Positions 49,677-63,431 of a stretch of DNA of 64,000 nucleotides are shown in pieces. Both the position numbers and the translations under genes were made by a program. Origin of the DNA: Vombatus ursinus (Eukaryota > Chordata > Mammalia > Diprotodontia > Vombatidae); contig NW_020947390.1 in the NCBI RefSeq assembly GCF_900497805.2, positions 2,693,145 to 2,757,144 on the forward strand, read 5' to 3'. The notes below the pieces were generated by a model, which was given only the letters and a program-made list of their open reading frames with translations, was not told where the DNA came from and made no database searches. Every line of letters starts with the position of its first letter. The first letter of the stretch is position 1.

Positions 49677-52600
49677 AAGCAGCCAGAAAGAAACAATTTA
49701 AATATCATGAAACCATAGTCAAGATTAGGCAGGATTTAGCAGCTTCTACATTAAAGGATAGGAGGACTTGGAATAGGATATTCTGGATGACAAAAGAGCT
49801 TGGATTACAACCAAGGATCAACCACCCAACAAAACTGAGCTTAATCTTTCAGGGAGGAGATGTACATTCAATGAAATAGGGGACTTCCAAACCTTTCTGA
49901 TGAAAAGACCAGAGCTCAACCAAAAAGTTGATCTTCAAATACAAGACTCAAGAGAGGCATAAAAAGGTAAACAGGAAAGATAAAAAAAAGGTGTTATTCA
50001 ATGTGGGCAAATTGTTTACAACCCTATATGGGAAGATGATACTTGTAACTCTTGAGAACTGAATCTTTATTATGACATTTAGAAGGGGTATACATAGATG
50101 GAGGGTATGGGTATAAAGTTGACATTGATGTGATGAACAAAAATTAATTAAGGGGTGCAAAAAAGGATTGTACTGGGAGAAGAGAAAAGGAAGAGACAGA
50201 AAAGGGTAAATTACATCACATGAAGAAATGCAAAGACCTATTAGAGTGGAGGGAAAGAAGGGAGTGAAGTGAGCATTGTTTGAACTTTACTCTTATCAGA
50301 TTTGGTTCAAAGTGGGAATAACATACACACTCACTTGGGTATAGAAATTTATGTTACCCTATAGGAAGTAGAAGGGGAAAGGTGAAAGAAAAAGGAAGGG
50401 GAGCTGATAGAAGGGAAGGCAGATTGAGGGAGGTGGTAGTCAGAAGCAAAACACTTATGAAGAGGGAAAGGGGAAAAGGAGAGAGAAAAGCATTAACAGA
50501 GGGGGAAATAGGATGGGGAGAAAGACACAGTTAGTAATCATAACTGTGAATGTGAATGGGATGAACTCTCCCATAAAACAGAAGTATATAGCAAAATGGA
50601 TTAAAATCATAATCATACAATATATGGTTTAAAAGAAACACATTTGAAGGAGAGAGATATACACAGAGTAAATATAAAAGGCTGGTACAGAATACATTAT
50701 ACTTCAGCTAAAGTAAAAAAAGCAGGGGATGCAATCTTTATCTCAGACAAAGCAAAAGGAAAAATAGATCTAAAAGAGATATGGAAGGAAACTACATCCT
50801 TCTAAAAGGTACCATAGACAATGAACTAATATCAATACTAAACATATATGCACCAAGTAGTATAGTATCCAAATTTTTAGAGAAGTTAAGTGAGTTACAG
50901 GAAGAAATAGAGAGCAAAGCTATACTAGTGGGGGACCACAACCTCCCCTTCTCAGAATCAGATAAATCTAACCACAAAATGAACAAGAAAGAAAGAGGTA
51001 AACAGAATTTTAGAAAATTTAGACATGGTAGACCTTTGGGGAAAATTGAATGAGGATATAAAGGAATATACCTTTTTCTTAACAGTACATGGTACCTACA
51101 CAAAAACTGACCATGTACAAGGCCATAAAAACCTCACAATCCAATGCAGAAAGGGAGGGATATTAAATACATCCTTTTCAGATCTTGATGCAATAAAAAT
51201 TACATGTAATAAAGGGCCATGGAAAGAAAGACTAAAGATTAATTGGAAATTAAATAATCTAATGCTAAAGAATGAGTGGGTCAAACAACAAATCACAGAA
51301 ACAATAAACAACTTCATCCAAGAGAATGACAATAATGAGACAACATAACAAAACTTATGGGTTTTGATATTTGCAAATAAAGCAATTCTTAGGGGGAAAT
51401 TTTATATCTTTAAATGCTTACATGAATAAAATAGAGAAAGAGGAGACCAATAAATTGGTCATGCAACTAAAAAAGTTAGAAAAAGAACAAATTAAAATTT
51501 CCCAATTAAAAGTCAAATCAGAAATTCTGAAAATCAAAGGAGAGATTAATAAAATTGAAAGTAAGAAACCATTGAACTAATAAATTAAACTAAGAACTAG
51601 TTTTATGAAAAAAACCAATAAAATAGATAAACCTTTGATTAATTTGATTAAAAAAAGAAGAAAATTAAATTATCAGTATCAAAAATGAAAAGGGTATATT
51701 CACCACCAATGAAGAGGAAATTAAAACAATAATTAGGAGCTATTTTGTCCAACTGTATGCCAATAAATCTGAAAATCTTAATGAAATGGATGAATACTTA
51801 CAAAAATATAAATAACCCAGATTAACAGAAGAGGAAATAAAATACTTTAGTAACTCCATTTTAGAATAAGAAATTGAAGAAGCCTTCAGTGAACTCCCTA
51901 AGAAAAAAGTCTTCAAGGTCAGATGGATCCACAAGTGAATTTTACCAAACATTTAAAGAACAATTAATTTCAATACTATATAAACTATTTGGAAAAACAG
52001 GCAAAGAAGAAGTCTTACCAAATTCTTTTTATGATACAAATATGGTGCTGATACCTAAACTGGGAAGTGTCAAAACAGAGAAAGAAAATTATAGCCAAAT
52101 TTCCCTAATGAATACAGATGCAAAAATTTTAAATGTAATATTAGCAAAGAGATTACAACAACTTATCATGGGGATAATGCACTATGACCAGGAATGCAGG
52201 GCTGGTTCAATATTATGAAAACCAATAGCATAGTTGACCATATAAATAACAAAAGTAACAAAATCGCATGATTATCTCAATAGATGCAGAAAAAGTTTTT
52301 GACAAAAGTCAACACTCATTCCTATTAAACACTAGAGAGTATAGGAAAAAATGGAATTTTCCTTAAAGTGACAAGTAGCATCTATTTAAAACCATCAGAA
52401 AACATTATATATAATGTGGATAAGCTAGAGGCATTTCCAATAAGATCAGGAGTGAAACAAGGATGTCCATTATCACCACTGTTATTCAATATTGTACTAG
52501 AAATGTTAGCTTTGACAATAAGAGAAGAAAAAGAAATTGAAGGTATTAGAATAAGCAATGAAGAAACAAAGCTATCACTCTTTGCAGATGATATAATGGT

Positions 52601-54650
52601 ATACTTAGAGAATCAACTAAAAAAACTATTTGAAAAAATTAACAACTTTAGCAAAGTTGTAGGATATAAAATAAACCCACATAAGTCATTGGCATTTTTA
52701 TAAATTACTAACAAAGCCCAGCAGCAAGACATAGAAAGTGAAATTCCATTTAAAGTAGCTGTAGATAGCATAAGATATTTGGGAGTCTACTTGCCAAGAC
52801 GAACCCAGGAACTATATGAACACAATTATAAAACACTTCACACAAATAAAGTCAGATCTAAATAATTTGAGAAATATCAGTTGCTAATGGGTAGACCAAG
52901 CTAATAAAATAAAAATGACAATTTTATCTAAACTAATTTACTTATTTAGTGCCATACCAATCAAACCACCAAAAATTATTTTATACAGTTAGAAAAAACA
53001 TAACAAAATTCATCCAGAAAAGCAAAAGGTCCAGAATATCTGGGGAATTAATGAAAAGAGATGCTAGAGAAGGTGACCTAGCTGTACCATATCTAAAAAT
53101 GTATTATAAAGCAGCAATCATCAAAAATATTTGGTACTGGCTAAGAAATAGAGTGGGGGATCAGTGGAATAGGCTAGGTACACAAGACACAGTAGTCAAT
53201 AACTATAGTAATCTACTGTTGATAAAACCAAAGACTCCAGCTTTTGGGATAAGAACTCATTATTTAACAAAAATCATTAGGGCAACTGGAAAATAGTATG
53301 GCAGAAAGTAGGCATAGACCACACCTTATACCCTACACCAAGATAAAGTCAAAATGGGTACATGATTTAAACATAAAGGGTAAAACTATAAGCAAATTAG
53401 GAGAGCAGTGAATAGTTTACCTGTCAGATCTATGTAGAAGGGAAGAATTTATAACCAAACAAGAGATAGAAAACATTATGAAATACAAAATAGATAATTT
53501 TGATTACATTAAATTAAAATTTTTTTCACAAACAAAGCCAATTCAACCAAGATTAGGAGGGAAGCAGAAACCTGGGAAAGAATTTTTACAACCTGATAAA
53601 GGCCACATTTCTAAAATATAGAGAGAACTGAGTCAAATTTATAAGAATACAAGTCATTCCCCAATTGATAAATGGTCAAAGGATATGAACATGCAGTTTT
53701 CAGAGGAAGAAATTAAAGCTATCTAGAGTCATGTGAAAAAATACTCTAAATCATTAGTGACTAGAGAAATGGCAAATCAAAACAATTCTGAGGTACCACA
53801 TCCCACCTGTCAGATTGGCTAAGATGACAGAACAGGAAAATGATAAATGTTGGAGAAGATGTGGGAAAATTGGGACACTAATGCATTGTTGGTGTAGTTG
53901 TGAACTGATACCACCATTCTGGAGAGCAATTTGGAACTAATGCCCAAAGGGCTACAAAACTGTACATACCCTTTGACCCAGCAATACCACGTCCAGGTCT
54001 GTATCCTAAAGAGATCATAAAAATTGGAAAAGGACCCACACATACAAAAATATAGCAGCTTTTTTTGTAGTGGCAAAATTGGAAATTGAGAGGATGCCCA
54101 TCAATTGGGGAATGGATGAACAACTTGTGGTATACGAATGTAATGGAATACTGTTGTTCCATAAGAAATAACGAGCAGGTGGAAAACCTGGAAAGACTTA
54201 CATGAACTGATGTTGAGTGAAGTGAGCAGAACCAGGAGAACATTGTACACAGTAACAGCAACATTGTGTGATGACCAACTTTGATAAACTTAACTCTTCT
54301 CAGCAATATGAGGATCTAAGACAATTCCAAAAGACTCATGATGGAAAATGCTTTCCACACCCCGAGAAAGAACTATGGAGTCTGAATGCAGATTAAACCA
54401 TACTATTCTCTCTCTCTCTCTTTGTTTTTTGTTTTTTTTATTTCTTCTTTCTCATGATTTTTCCCTTTGGTTCTAATTCTTCTTTACAACATGACTAATG
54501 TGAAAATATATTTAATATGATTGTACATCTATAGGCTATATTAGATTGCACACTGTCTTGGAGAGGGGGAGAAAAATTAGAACTCAAAATCTTATAGAAA
54601 TGAATGTTGAAAACTAAAAACAAATGAATAAAAATTTTAAAACAAGAAGT
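49677..54650 (+). mobile_element. L1 LINE, 5'-truncated, long ORF2
   Basis: The element starts inside ORF1 (GCAGCCAGAAAGAAACAATT). It passes the purine-rich spacer (50150-50520) and then ORF2: endonuclease from about 50535 (CATAACTGTGAATGTGAATG; KETHLKERDIH), reverse transcriptase ([14 protein letters not shown] at about 52450; [12 protein letters not shown] at about 52580) and the C-terminal part to about 54300. The 3' end is ATTAGATTGCACACTGTCTT and GGAGAAAAATTAGAACTC with a short A-rich tail. Several stops and frameshifts break ORF2 into at least seven open blocks, so it is immobile, though the catalytic FADD box itself is kept. It is the best preserved LINE in the window. Confidence 0.9.
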
Positions 54651-54734
54651 TAATAACAAAGTTGTAAGCCTGGGTGACTGAGAGACTGTGGTTCCCTTCA
54701 TAGTAAAAGGAAAGTTGAGAAGATGATTGAGTTT

Positions 54735-54990
54735 TGGGGGAAATATAATGAGTTTTATTTTGGCAACTTCAGTTCATTATCTATGGCATAGTGGATCAAG
54801 ATTAAAATTAAAAATCAAAAGACCAAGGATTGAGTCCTGGTACTTTCACTTATAAGCCATGTGACCATGGGTAAGTTATTTAACTTCCCTGAGCCCCATT
54901 TTTCTTATTTGTAAAATGAAGATAATAATGCTTATGTATTTCACAAAGCTATTGTGAGGAAAGTGTTGTGTGCACTTCAAAGAATGATAT
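54735..54990 (+). mobile_element. MIR-type SINE
   Basis: Shows ATAAGCCATGTGACCATGGG, TAACTTCCCTGAGCCCCATT and CACAAAGCTATTGTGAGGAA. 54990-55185 is unassigned. Confidence 0.85.
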
Positions 54991-55185
54991 AAATTTGAAT
55001 CATTTTATCATTTGGATTGAGGAAGTGGTAGTTGATTCAAACCCTGATACCATCTTAAATCTGAGTCACCACTATGCAAAGTCAGATAGTCTGGTTGCAT
55101 TTTTAGCTTCTCTTCTCTGGAGAATCACATCTTCTTTATGGAAAACCAAATATCTAGAGCTACTGTAGCCACCTTTTTGTTGTCA

Positions 55186-56650
55186 TTATTTGTTTTTTAA
55201 TCATGTCTAACTCTTCATGACCCTGTTTGTGGTATTCTTGGCAGAGATACTGGAGTGGTTTGCCATTTCTTTCTTCAACTTATTTTGTAGATGAGGAACT
55301 GAAGCAAGCAGGGGTTAAGTTACTTGCCAAAGTTTACATAGATAATAAGTGTCTGAAGCCAGATTTGGACTCAGGGGAGAGGTGGAGCCAAGATGGCAGA
55401 GGGAAAGCAGTGACTGCCTTGAGCTCTCTCCCAAAGCCCTCCAAATACCTAAAAAAATGGCTCTAAACAAATTCTAAAGCAGCAGAAGCCACAAAAAGAC
55501 AAAGTGAAACAAATTTCTAGCCAAAGACAGCCTGGATGGTTGATCAGAAAGGTATATCGCGCTGGGCAGGGAGAGGAGTGCAGTTCAGCATGGGCGCGCG
55601 ACCCTGGAGCAGGCCTCAGAGGACTGAATTTTGGGCAGCTGTGACAGTTTTCAGACTTTTCAACCCCTGAACGCCAAAGACAACTTAGAAGGTCAGTGGG
55701 AAAAGTCTGTGACTCTGGTGAGAGTGGAGCTAGTTCTCAGCCTCAAGTCTTGAGTGCGGCCCAGGGCCACGGCTTTTTCCTGAGCTTCCAGCCCACAGAC
55801 TGAGGGGGAATCGAGTGGCTGTTCAGAGGGGGATTGCAGGGATCTCTTTGCCAATGTTGAGGCAGGAATCTCTTGCTTTGCCTGCGCTTAGATCTGGGTC
55901 ACAGTTCTGAGGGGCGGTCCTGGGGCAAGGAGGATCACCGGGTGCAGTGAAGCTTGCTGTGGTGGTGGAGAGAAAACACCTCGCTCCTTATCATATCACC
56001 TTGGAAGAACTGAAAATTTACAGGTCCCTAGAAGTATCTCTGAAAACAGCTGTACAAACCCCTGAAGCTTGGGACAGTACACTCTTCACATTGGAAGCAG
56101 ACTTTTATCTTAACAAAGAGTTCAAAACTCAAGTAATTGGCCAGGATCATGAGTAAGCAGTGCAAAAAGAGTCAGACTATATTATCTTACTTTGGTGACA
56201 AAGAAGATCAAAACATACAACCAGAAGAAGACACAAAACCAAAGCTCCTACATCCAAAGTCTCCAAGAAAAATATGAATCAGTCCCAGGCCTTGGAAGAG
56301 CTCAAAAGGGATTTTGAGAAGCAAGTAAGAGAAGTAGAGGAAAAACTGAGAGTGATGCAAGAAAATCATGAAAAACAAGTCAACAGCTTGCTAAAGGAGA
56401 CCCCCAAAAAAAATACTGAAGAAAATAACACCTTAAAAAATAGCCTAACCCAAATGGCAGAAGAGGTCCAAAAAGCCAATGAAGAGAAGAATGCCCTAAA
56501 AAGCAAAATTGGCCAAATGGAAAAGGAAGTCCAAAAGATTACTGAAGAAGATACTTCCTTAAAAATTAGAACAGATTTGGACTCAGGAAGATGAGCCTTC
56601 TTGACTTCATGTGTGGCATTTTATCCATTGTGCCATTTTGCTGCCCCATA
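55186..56650 (-). mobile_element. Mar1-type CORE-SINE with RTE/BovB-like tail, split by an L1 fragment
   Basis: The two halves are 55186-55375 (minus strand: tail with GGCAAACCACTCCAGTATCT) and 56572-56650 (minus strand: GGGGCAGCAAAATGGCACAA start). They join exactly at the duplicated 16-bp target. Confidence 0.9.
55376..56571 (+). mobile_element. L1 5' fragment lacking any 3' end, with 16-bp target duplication
   Basis: The fragment runs from the L1 5' end (GGTGGAGCCAAGATGGCAGA) through the 5' UTR into ORF1 (MNQSQALEELKRDFEKQVRE; KSKIGQMEKEVQKITEED), where it stops within the coiled coil. ORF1 is open for 106 codons. CAGATTTGGACTCAGG occurs at 55360-55375 and 56572-56587. There is no poly(A) at the junction. 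Confidence 0.93.
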
Positions 56651-58904
56651 GATACCTGGGAACAATCTAAATAGGTTTACATCAGCGTATGCAAAACAGT
56701 TAAAAACACACAAAAAACCTTCAAGGGATTTTACACAGAAGTTAGCAAACTTATTTTCAAAATATATGTTTCTTGTTTTTCTTTCTTCAGTTCAAATATT
56801 GTACCATTTATGTACCATTTAGATCTCCACTGAGTTTTTGCTTAATGTAGCTCTAAATTTGAGAGTAGGGAAGCTGTATACATTTCCCACTCCATAACAT
56901 CTCACTCCCTTTTCCTTCTGCCCAGAAGGCAAATGAGGTTGTCTTTAATCTCCTTGCCAAGGGAAGCTGGGAATGGAAGGAAGGGTGGAGTGTTTTGGCT
57001 TAATGCATTTTTTTAAGCTGGAAATGATGCTGTCTACAAGGAAAAAAATTCTATAAAACCAGACTCTTGATTTTAAAATATAATTTCATGTTTAATCAGC
57101 CCTTTATCACTTCATATTTGTTGAACCTAACTGAATCTTTAAACTAGTCATAATGTGATTGCTGAACTCAGCTTAACATTTTTTTTGCAAATACAAAAGA
57201 CATATTTCATTAATATGAAATGCTATCATGTATCACAAAGCACACATAATTTTTAATAAAAGCATGCTTTCTAAATTTAAGTATAAGTTACTATCTTGTA
57301 GGACATTCCTAAGTTTCAAACAACCATGAATAGAATATAAAAGTTCAAAGTAACCTGCTAAAGGTAAGGAAAGTGATTCATCCCAAAGAAGAATCTAGGA
57401 CATATTTCTTGTAATCAAATCATTGCCACTGAAGCAAATAAGAAAAAATAAAAAAGTAATTATGAAGTTGAAACCTTACTGTAGTTTTGTTCATATAAAT
57501 TCTATTTCCAGGGCTGTTTGCCAAAACACATTGTTTCTGATTTCCTAGTGTCATTTTCTATGGATGAAATTTATAAAATATGTGGTTGAGTACATCAGTA
57601 TTCTCTCTTTCATGTCTTATGATAGAGAAGTGCTATAATCTATAGCACAAATGCCAAAGATGAATATATTTTCACTGTCATTTCAGAATTTTTTAGGACT
57701 GTTGCTGATGGTGGTGGTCATTCAGTATTTGCTTGAAACATGATATTCCATTCTTAATTTGATGTTCATGAACTTATTTTTAAAATATTTTGGCAACTAT
57801 TTAAATAAAATTGTTTTCCTTTGTAATCCTAAATATTTTATTTTATGTATTTAAAAACATTCTGAAAAAGAGTTCATAGGCTGCCAAGGAGGTCAATGAC
57901 ACATATAAAAATTTTTTTAAAAATTCCTGGCCTAGAAACAAGTAGTTATAGGTCAAAGATGGCTTGTGTGTTGATCAAGGTATCAGCCAGTAGAACTGTA
58001 CCTCCTTCATTATATACAATATATTCCCATAACATAAACTGAAATCAACATTACCTCTTTTTTTCTTATTGCAACTTTTATTTTACCTATGGTCCACTAA
58101 AACCCACAGATTTTTTTTCATGTAAACTGTTGTGAAATAACCCAGCCCTACACCTGTATATGTACAGTTATTTTTTTAACGCAAGTTCAGAGCATTACAT
58201 TTATCATTATTAAATTCCACCTGATTAGAACTGGCCCATAGTTCCAGATTGTTTTTTCAATTCAATTTTGTGGTCAGCTATCCCTCCTGGTCTTCTGTCA
58301 TTCACAATATTGAGAAGTAGTTTATCTATTTGCTATCCAAGTTATAGATGAAAAGATCATGGAAAAAATAGAAAGATGAGGGGTATTCTGTTGATTATTG
58401 ACAAGTAAAGTTTGAGAATGTTAGAATACAGCCAGTTGAAAAAAAATGAAATTTAAAGAAGTATCTACATATTATACATTTGAATGCAATTAGATTTAAA
58501 TATAACTATGGATTAGAATGACTATCTTAGTTTAAACAAAGGAAGGACACCTCATGGTGCTCACTTCCCTCTCTTTAGTTAGACATTGAGAGGTAGGTGA
58601 ATTGGGAAGTAAACACGACAATTTTCTATATATTGTGCTTTTGTTTTCCCTGGGGGAATCTGTGGCAGCACTAGCAGTAAGAGCTTACTGAGGGAAGAAA
58701 ACTTCTACTAGCTAAAGCAAAAGGAGAAAATTCTGACCTGGTAAATACTTAGAGGAAGCTGATTTCCACATGCACAAAGGCTACAACTATCAAGGAGTTC
58801 ATAAGAGACAGAGTTCTTTTGTAGAACATTTGCCACACAGTTTGGCAGGAGAGGGGCAGTCAGAGATAATATGCTATGGTCATCTACCCTCCCAATTTTA
58901 AATG

Positions 58905-59215
58905 GTCAATCAATAAATATTTATTAAGTTCCTAATGTGTGTCAGGCATTTTGTTAAGCACTGGAGATAAAAAGAAACACAAAAGACAGTTTCTGTTCTC
59001 AAGGAGCTCACAGCTTAATAGGAAAGGCAACATGAAATTAAGTATGCATAAATAAGTTGTATAGAGGATAAACTGGAGATAATCAACAGAGGGGAGGCAC
59101 TAGCATTAAGAGGGGTTACGAAAGGTTTTAGTTGAGACTGGAAGAAAATCAGGATAGCCAAGAAACATGGATTAGTAGGGAGAGAATTCTAGGCAAGGGT
59201 AGACAGTCAGCCATG
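58905..59215 (-). mobile_element. L2 LINE 3' end, antisense
   Basis: AATCAATAAATATTTATTAA, AGGCATTTTGTTAAGCACTG, TCAAGGAGCTCACAGCTTAA and GGAGATAATCAACAGAGG are the antisense L2 tail in order. 59215-59350 may be a sense L2-like fragment. Confidence 0.85.
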
Positions 59216-59489
59216 GCCACTCTCATGCTATTTCTCTTAACCAGAATACCCTTCCCAATCCTACCTGTTTTTCAGGATCTAGTTCTTCCATGAAGCATTT
59301 TAATACCAATCCCTGCCTATGATGATCTTTCTTTTCAGTATAAGTCAATAAAGTTATTAGTTGCATCATATATTATGGTACTACATCATATAGATGATAT
59401 AATATTATAGATTTATATATGTTTATTTATCTCCAAACCATGGAAAGCTAAAAAGTATCTTTGAAAGCATTCAGGTCCATGCTTTTTCA

Positions 59490-59630
59490 AATAAAGAAAC
59501 TAGGGCACAAAAAATTTAATCTCTTCCCCAGAATTATGTGGCTAGTAAGTGTCTGGAGCAGGTTATGAACTGAGGTTCTCCTGACTCTAAGCCCATTGCC
59601 CTATCCACTGCACTGTAGTGTCTGGTATTG
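59490..59630 (-). mobile_element. MIR-type SINE, antisense
   Basis: GAATTATGTGGCTAGTAAGT and CCCTATCCACTGCACTGTAG are the antisense core and 5' end. Confidence 0.75.
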
Positions 59631-59879
59631 TTATTCAACTGTTTCATAATTTCTGATCTTATTTACTCAACAATACTCTAAGCACCTATAGGCTAAAAAC
59701 CACATGTCCTATTTCTTTTTTATCTGCCCCAAATATCTAGCACATTCCTAAGGACAAATTAGGAGATCAATTGATACTTGCACAATGAAAATATATCAGC
59801 CATGTCAACAGTCTTCATTACTTCATCTAAGTAATATTTAAATGTGTTTTAAGTTACTAATTAAACTAACAATTTATAC

Positions 59880-60245
59880 TTATGTAAAACTTCATTATTT
59901 ACAAAATGCTTTATGTCACTCTATCTTCAAAACAGTCCTGAGAATAAGGTAGTACAAGTATTATAATGCCTAATTTACCAGTGAGAAAAATGATGCTAAT
60001 AACAGAGGGTAAGTAACTTGTAAGGGTCATAAAATTAATAAGTGGCCAAGGCAGTACTCAAGCCCAAATCTGAGAAGCATAGATTTAGGATTGGAAGAGA
60101 TTTTACAGATCATCTGGTCCAAGCTCCTCATTTATAAAATGATGTTCAGGGAGGTTAAATGACTGTCCAAGATCATACAGGTAATAAATGTTAGTCATGA
60201 TTTGAACCCAATTTCTTTGACTCCATACACAGTACTATTTCCACT
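59880..60245 (-). mobile_element. Two adjacent MIR/Mar-type SINE copies, antisense
   Basis: 59890-60070 is a diverged MIR (AAGTAACTTGTAAGGGTCAT). 60080-60240 is a Mar/THER-like copy (TTTTACAGATCATCTGGTCC; GAGGTTAAATGACTGTCCAA). Confidence 0.7.
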
Positions 60246-62542
60246 TTGTTGACTTTCTTATGACTCCAAATATAGTGCTATCTTAATTACACCATAGTTG
60301 CTCAATAGTCAATTAAAAAGAAAATAACAAGGAAAAAAACACAAGAAATTTATGGACATTTAAAAGTATTATTTTATAAGGCTTTAATTTGTAAAATAAA
60401 CATACATATAAATACAATACACATATATCATATATGTATAACAGATACATATATATTTATACTTTCTTTTCTTTCAGAAAAACTATAACTATGTACTTCT
60501 AAAACACGATCATTAGAATTGACAATGAAAATCTCTCCTAATGGAAGTAATGGGTAGCGTATACGTTACCTTATTAGTGGTGAAGAAACCATAATAACTC
60601 TAAATAAAAATGCAAGTGAGAATAGAATATAATAGACAATATTAATATAGCAATATATTCTATTATATCTATAATATTCTATTATATTGTATATAATATA
60701 ATAATATAGATTCTTATAATATTGGTAGAACTGTTTAACTTAGTAATCACTTTGTGGGTTACCAAATGGTTCAACTCTATAAGCTATTTTTTTTACCTTT
60801 TGAAGTGGCAACAGCTAGAAACCGAGCAAGATTTCCTTTCCACAGGTTAGTTGCAGGAAAGCAATAGTAGTAGCAACTAATTCACAGTAGTCAATCCTAT
60901 TATTTTATACCCAATAAGAATATGGAGAAAGAATTCAAGTGCTGGGGAAGTCAATTTATCTGTATGATAGTCAAATCTCAATTGCTGTGGCCAGTATCAT
61001 TACTTCCCAAAACTTTTCTTCAGTTTTGGAGATTTTTTTTTCAAGTATGAGAATGCTGTTACTATAAAACATACAATAGGGGAAGTTTTTCCTTATCTTG
61101 ATATGCTTCCACTATGGTTTCTATGATTTTTGTGACAGCCCAATGAAAGCCTGAGAAACTTAAGGGATAAATAAATAAGTTTTCAAATATTATATTTCAT
61201 TGAGCAATGACAGACTAATAACTTGAAAGTTTTTCTCCCAACTTCCTAATCCTCTGCTAGTTCTATTAAAGCACATTGTATTTTATAGAGTTTATGAGTT
61301 CTCTAGGTGGGAATACAGACTCATACTGCTTAATCAGCAATACGATTATTTAACCCTATATTTTTAATAACCAGAAAAAATGAAACAACAATGCAAATTG
61401 ACTTATCCAATATCAACACAGCTTGGTAAGACAATGCTAGAACTACAATCTAGAACATCTAACTCAGGCCAGTGTTCTTTCCTAAGAATTAAATACCTCT
61501 CCAGAAGAGAACTTAGTGTCCAGGAAAGTAGAGGGAAGGTTCTGCAGTTCAGTGGCAAAGTAAAATGAGATGAGTGGATCTCATTATATTCATATCTTGA
61601 GTCTCATATTTCATAGTTAGCTCCTGTAGTTAGCCACAAGGGTTAACCAAGAGTGCTGTCAAAAAGAAGACCAAGGATGGTAAAATTTGCTTCAAGCAAA
61701 CATGAAGGGCAAGGAGAATTATGCTGTAGGGAATGTACTATGTTTGTGTGTCTGCCAATATAATTTAACACTTATTATAACAAAGTGCAAGGTGGTTTCT
61801 CTTCTAGAACAGGGAATGAAATACCTAGAAGAATGGTATCCTAGTTTTCTCAAAAACTTTTGAAGGAGATTGAAATGTTCCTTGAAAGAATGGAACATAT
61901 GTCTTATGGAGGAAACAAAGAAGAAAAAGGATATAAAGAAGAAGAGGGCAATTCTCATCTATGTCTGGACAAGTGCAGAAAAGTACGACATATAACCATT
62001 TTAGCTAAGTAATAGATATGTGGCTTTTCCTATAAATGGAAGAAGTGTACTATTTCTGAAGGAAGCAATTTCTTTTGTTCAAAGGAATATGGATCCACAA
62101 CTGATATCAGGTTAGGAGTCATCTAATAATGTCAAAGAAAAGAGAAGTGGCAGTTCAATCACCACGATGGTGGTGGACTCTATGATGAGGAATCCAGTGG
62201 CATAATTATTAACTTGACGTAAAAACAGAATTGTCTGATGTTTTCTCAGGGAATTTATCCAGGACATTATAGAGAAATTAAATGTGAATCTACTATGCAA
62301 TCCTGGTAATTCATGTGTAGACAAATAATATTAGCAGAAGGAGCCTAAAACTACTTCTGAGGATCAGGAAGTTTTGGGTAAAAAACTGAAGATGCAGAGG
62401 TGAAGGTAGATTTTTTTTAAATCGCTATTGATATTTTAAGGGTAAGAGATTCAGAAAAGAAGGAAAAAAGATTGTGCCTTGGGATGGGATTTCTGGACTG
62501 TGACCTAAAATGTAGCATATGGACTCATAAATGGATTTCTTG

Positions 62543-62693
62543 GGGCAGCTAGGTGGTGCAGTGGATGGTGCACCAGATCTGGAGTCAGGAGGACCTGAGT
62601 TCAAATCTGGCCTCAGAAATTTCAAACTTATTAGCTGTGTGACTCTGGGCAAGTCACTTAACCCCATTGCCTAGCAAAAATTAAAAAAAAAAG
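62543..62693 (+). mobile_element. WALLSI-like CORE-SINE, nearly complete
   Basis: Full layout: GGGGCAGCTAGGTGGTGCAG, GGAGTCAGGAGGACCTGAGT, TAGCTGTGTGACTCTGGGCA, an A-tail ending 62693. Flanks AAATGGATTTCTT (62529-62541) and AAATGTATGTCTT (62694-62706) are a target duplication with two differences. Confidence 0.92.
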
Positions 62694-63431
62694 AAATGTA
62701 TGTCTTAATTTAAAATGACCATTAAAAGCGTACTATCCTGGAGTCTTATAAATGTGATCATGAGGGTTTTGAATTGAAGTGACTGGAAGACAGAAAGCTG
62801 ATAACACAGATATGGCAAGCCTCATACTGAAGGTACAGTAAATACAATGTAGGAGAAAAAATAGAAGAAAAGGGGAGCAATGCTCCCAGAAACAATAGAT
62901 AAAATAATTAGAATTGTTTTTTTTAAAAAGGCCTCATACGATTATATATTGATACAACATGTATTAGTAATAAATATCCTAAGTCAAGGAAACAAATTTG
63001 ATCTCAGAGATATCACAGAGTTGGTGGCACAGGGCTTATTACTAGCATTTGGCCAAAAGGGGATATATCTTATTCAAAAAGGAATCAGAAAGATAAATGC
63101 AATGTATATTAAGAACATCCACGTGTGTGTAGAAATCTAGGAAACTGAAGTTGAAAAACTGGTAAGGGAACAAGGGAAGAACAAATACACGTAACATTTT
63201 TGTAAGGCTTTCTATAGACTACATGGATAGGAGAGATTAGATGGAGAATTTGGGAAACAGATAACCTCTCGCACTAGTTTAGTGATGGGAGACTTCAACT
63301 TTTTGGTCATCTGCTGCCAGAGCTCCCTTTCTACCAAATTCAGAGCCATTGAAATATTTGTGACTTCCCTAAAAGATAATTTCATCCTTCAAAAAGTGAA
63401 GGTTAGGTAGCAGGGAGAACTGTTCTGCTGC

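Noticed and set aside
52368-52703. Reverse transcriptase frame as an active element
   Set aside because: The FADD box is intact but ORF2 is broken in several places and the element is 5'-truncated.
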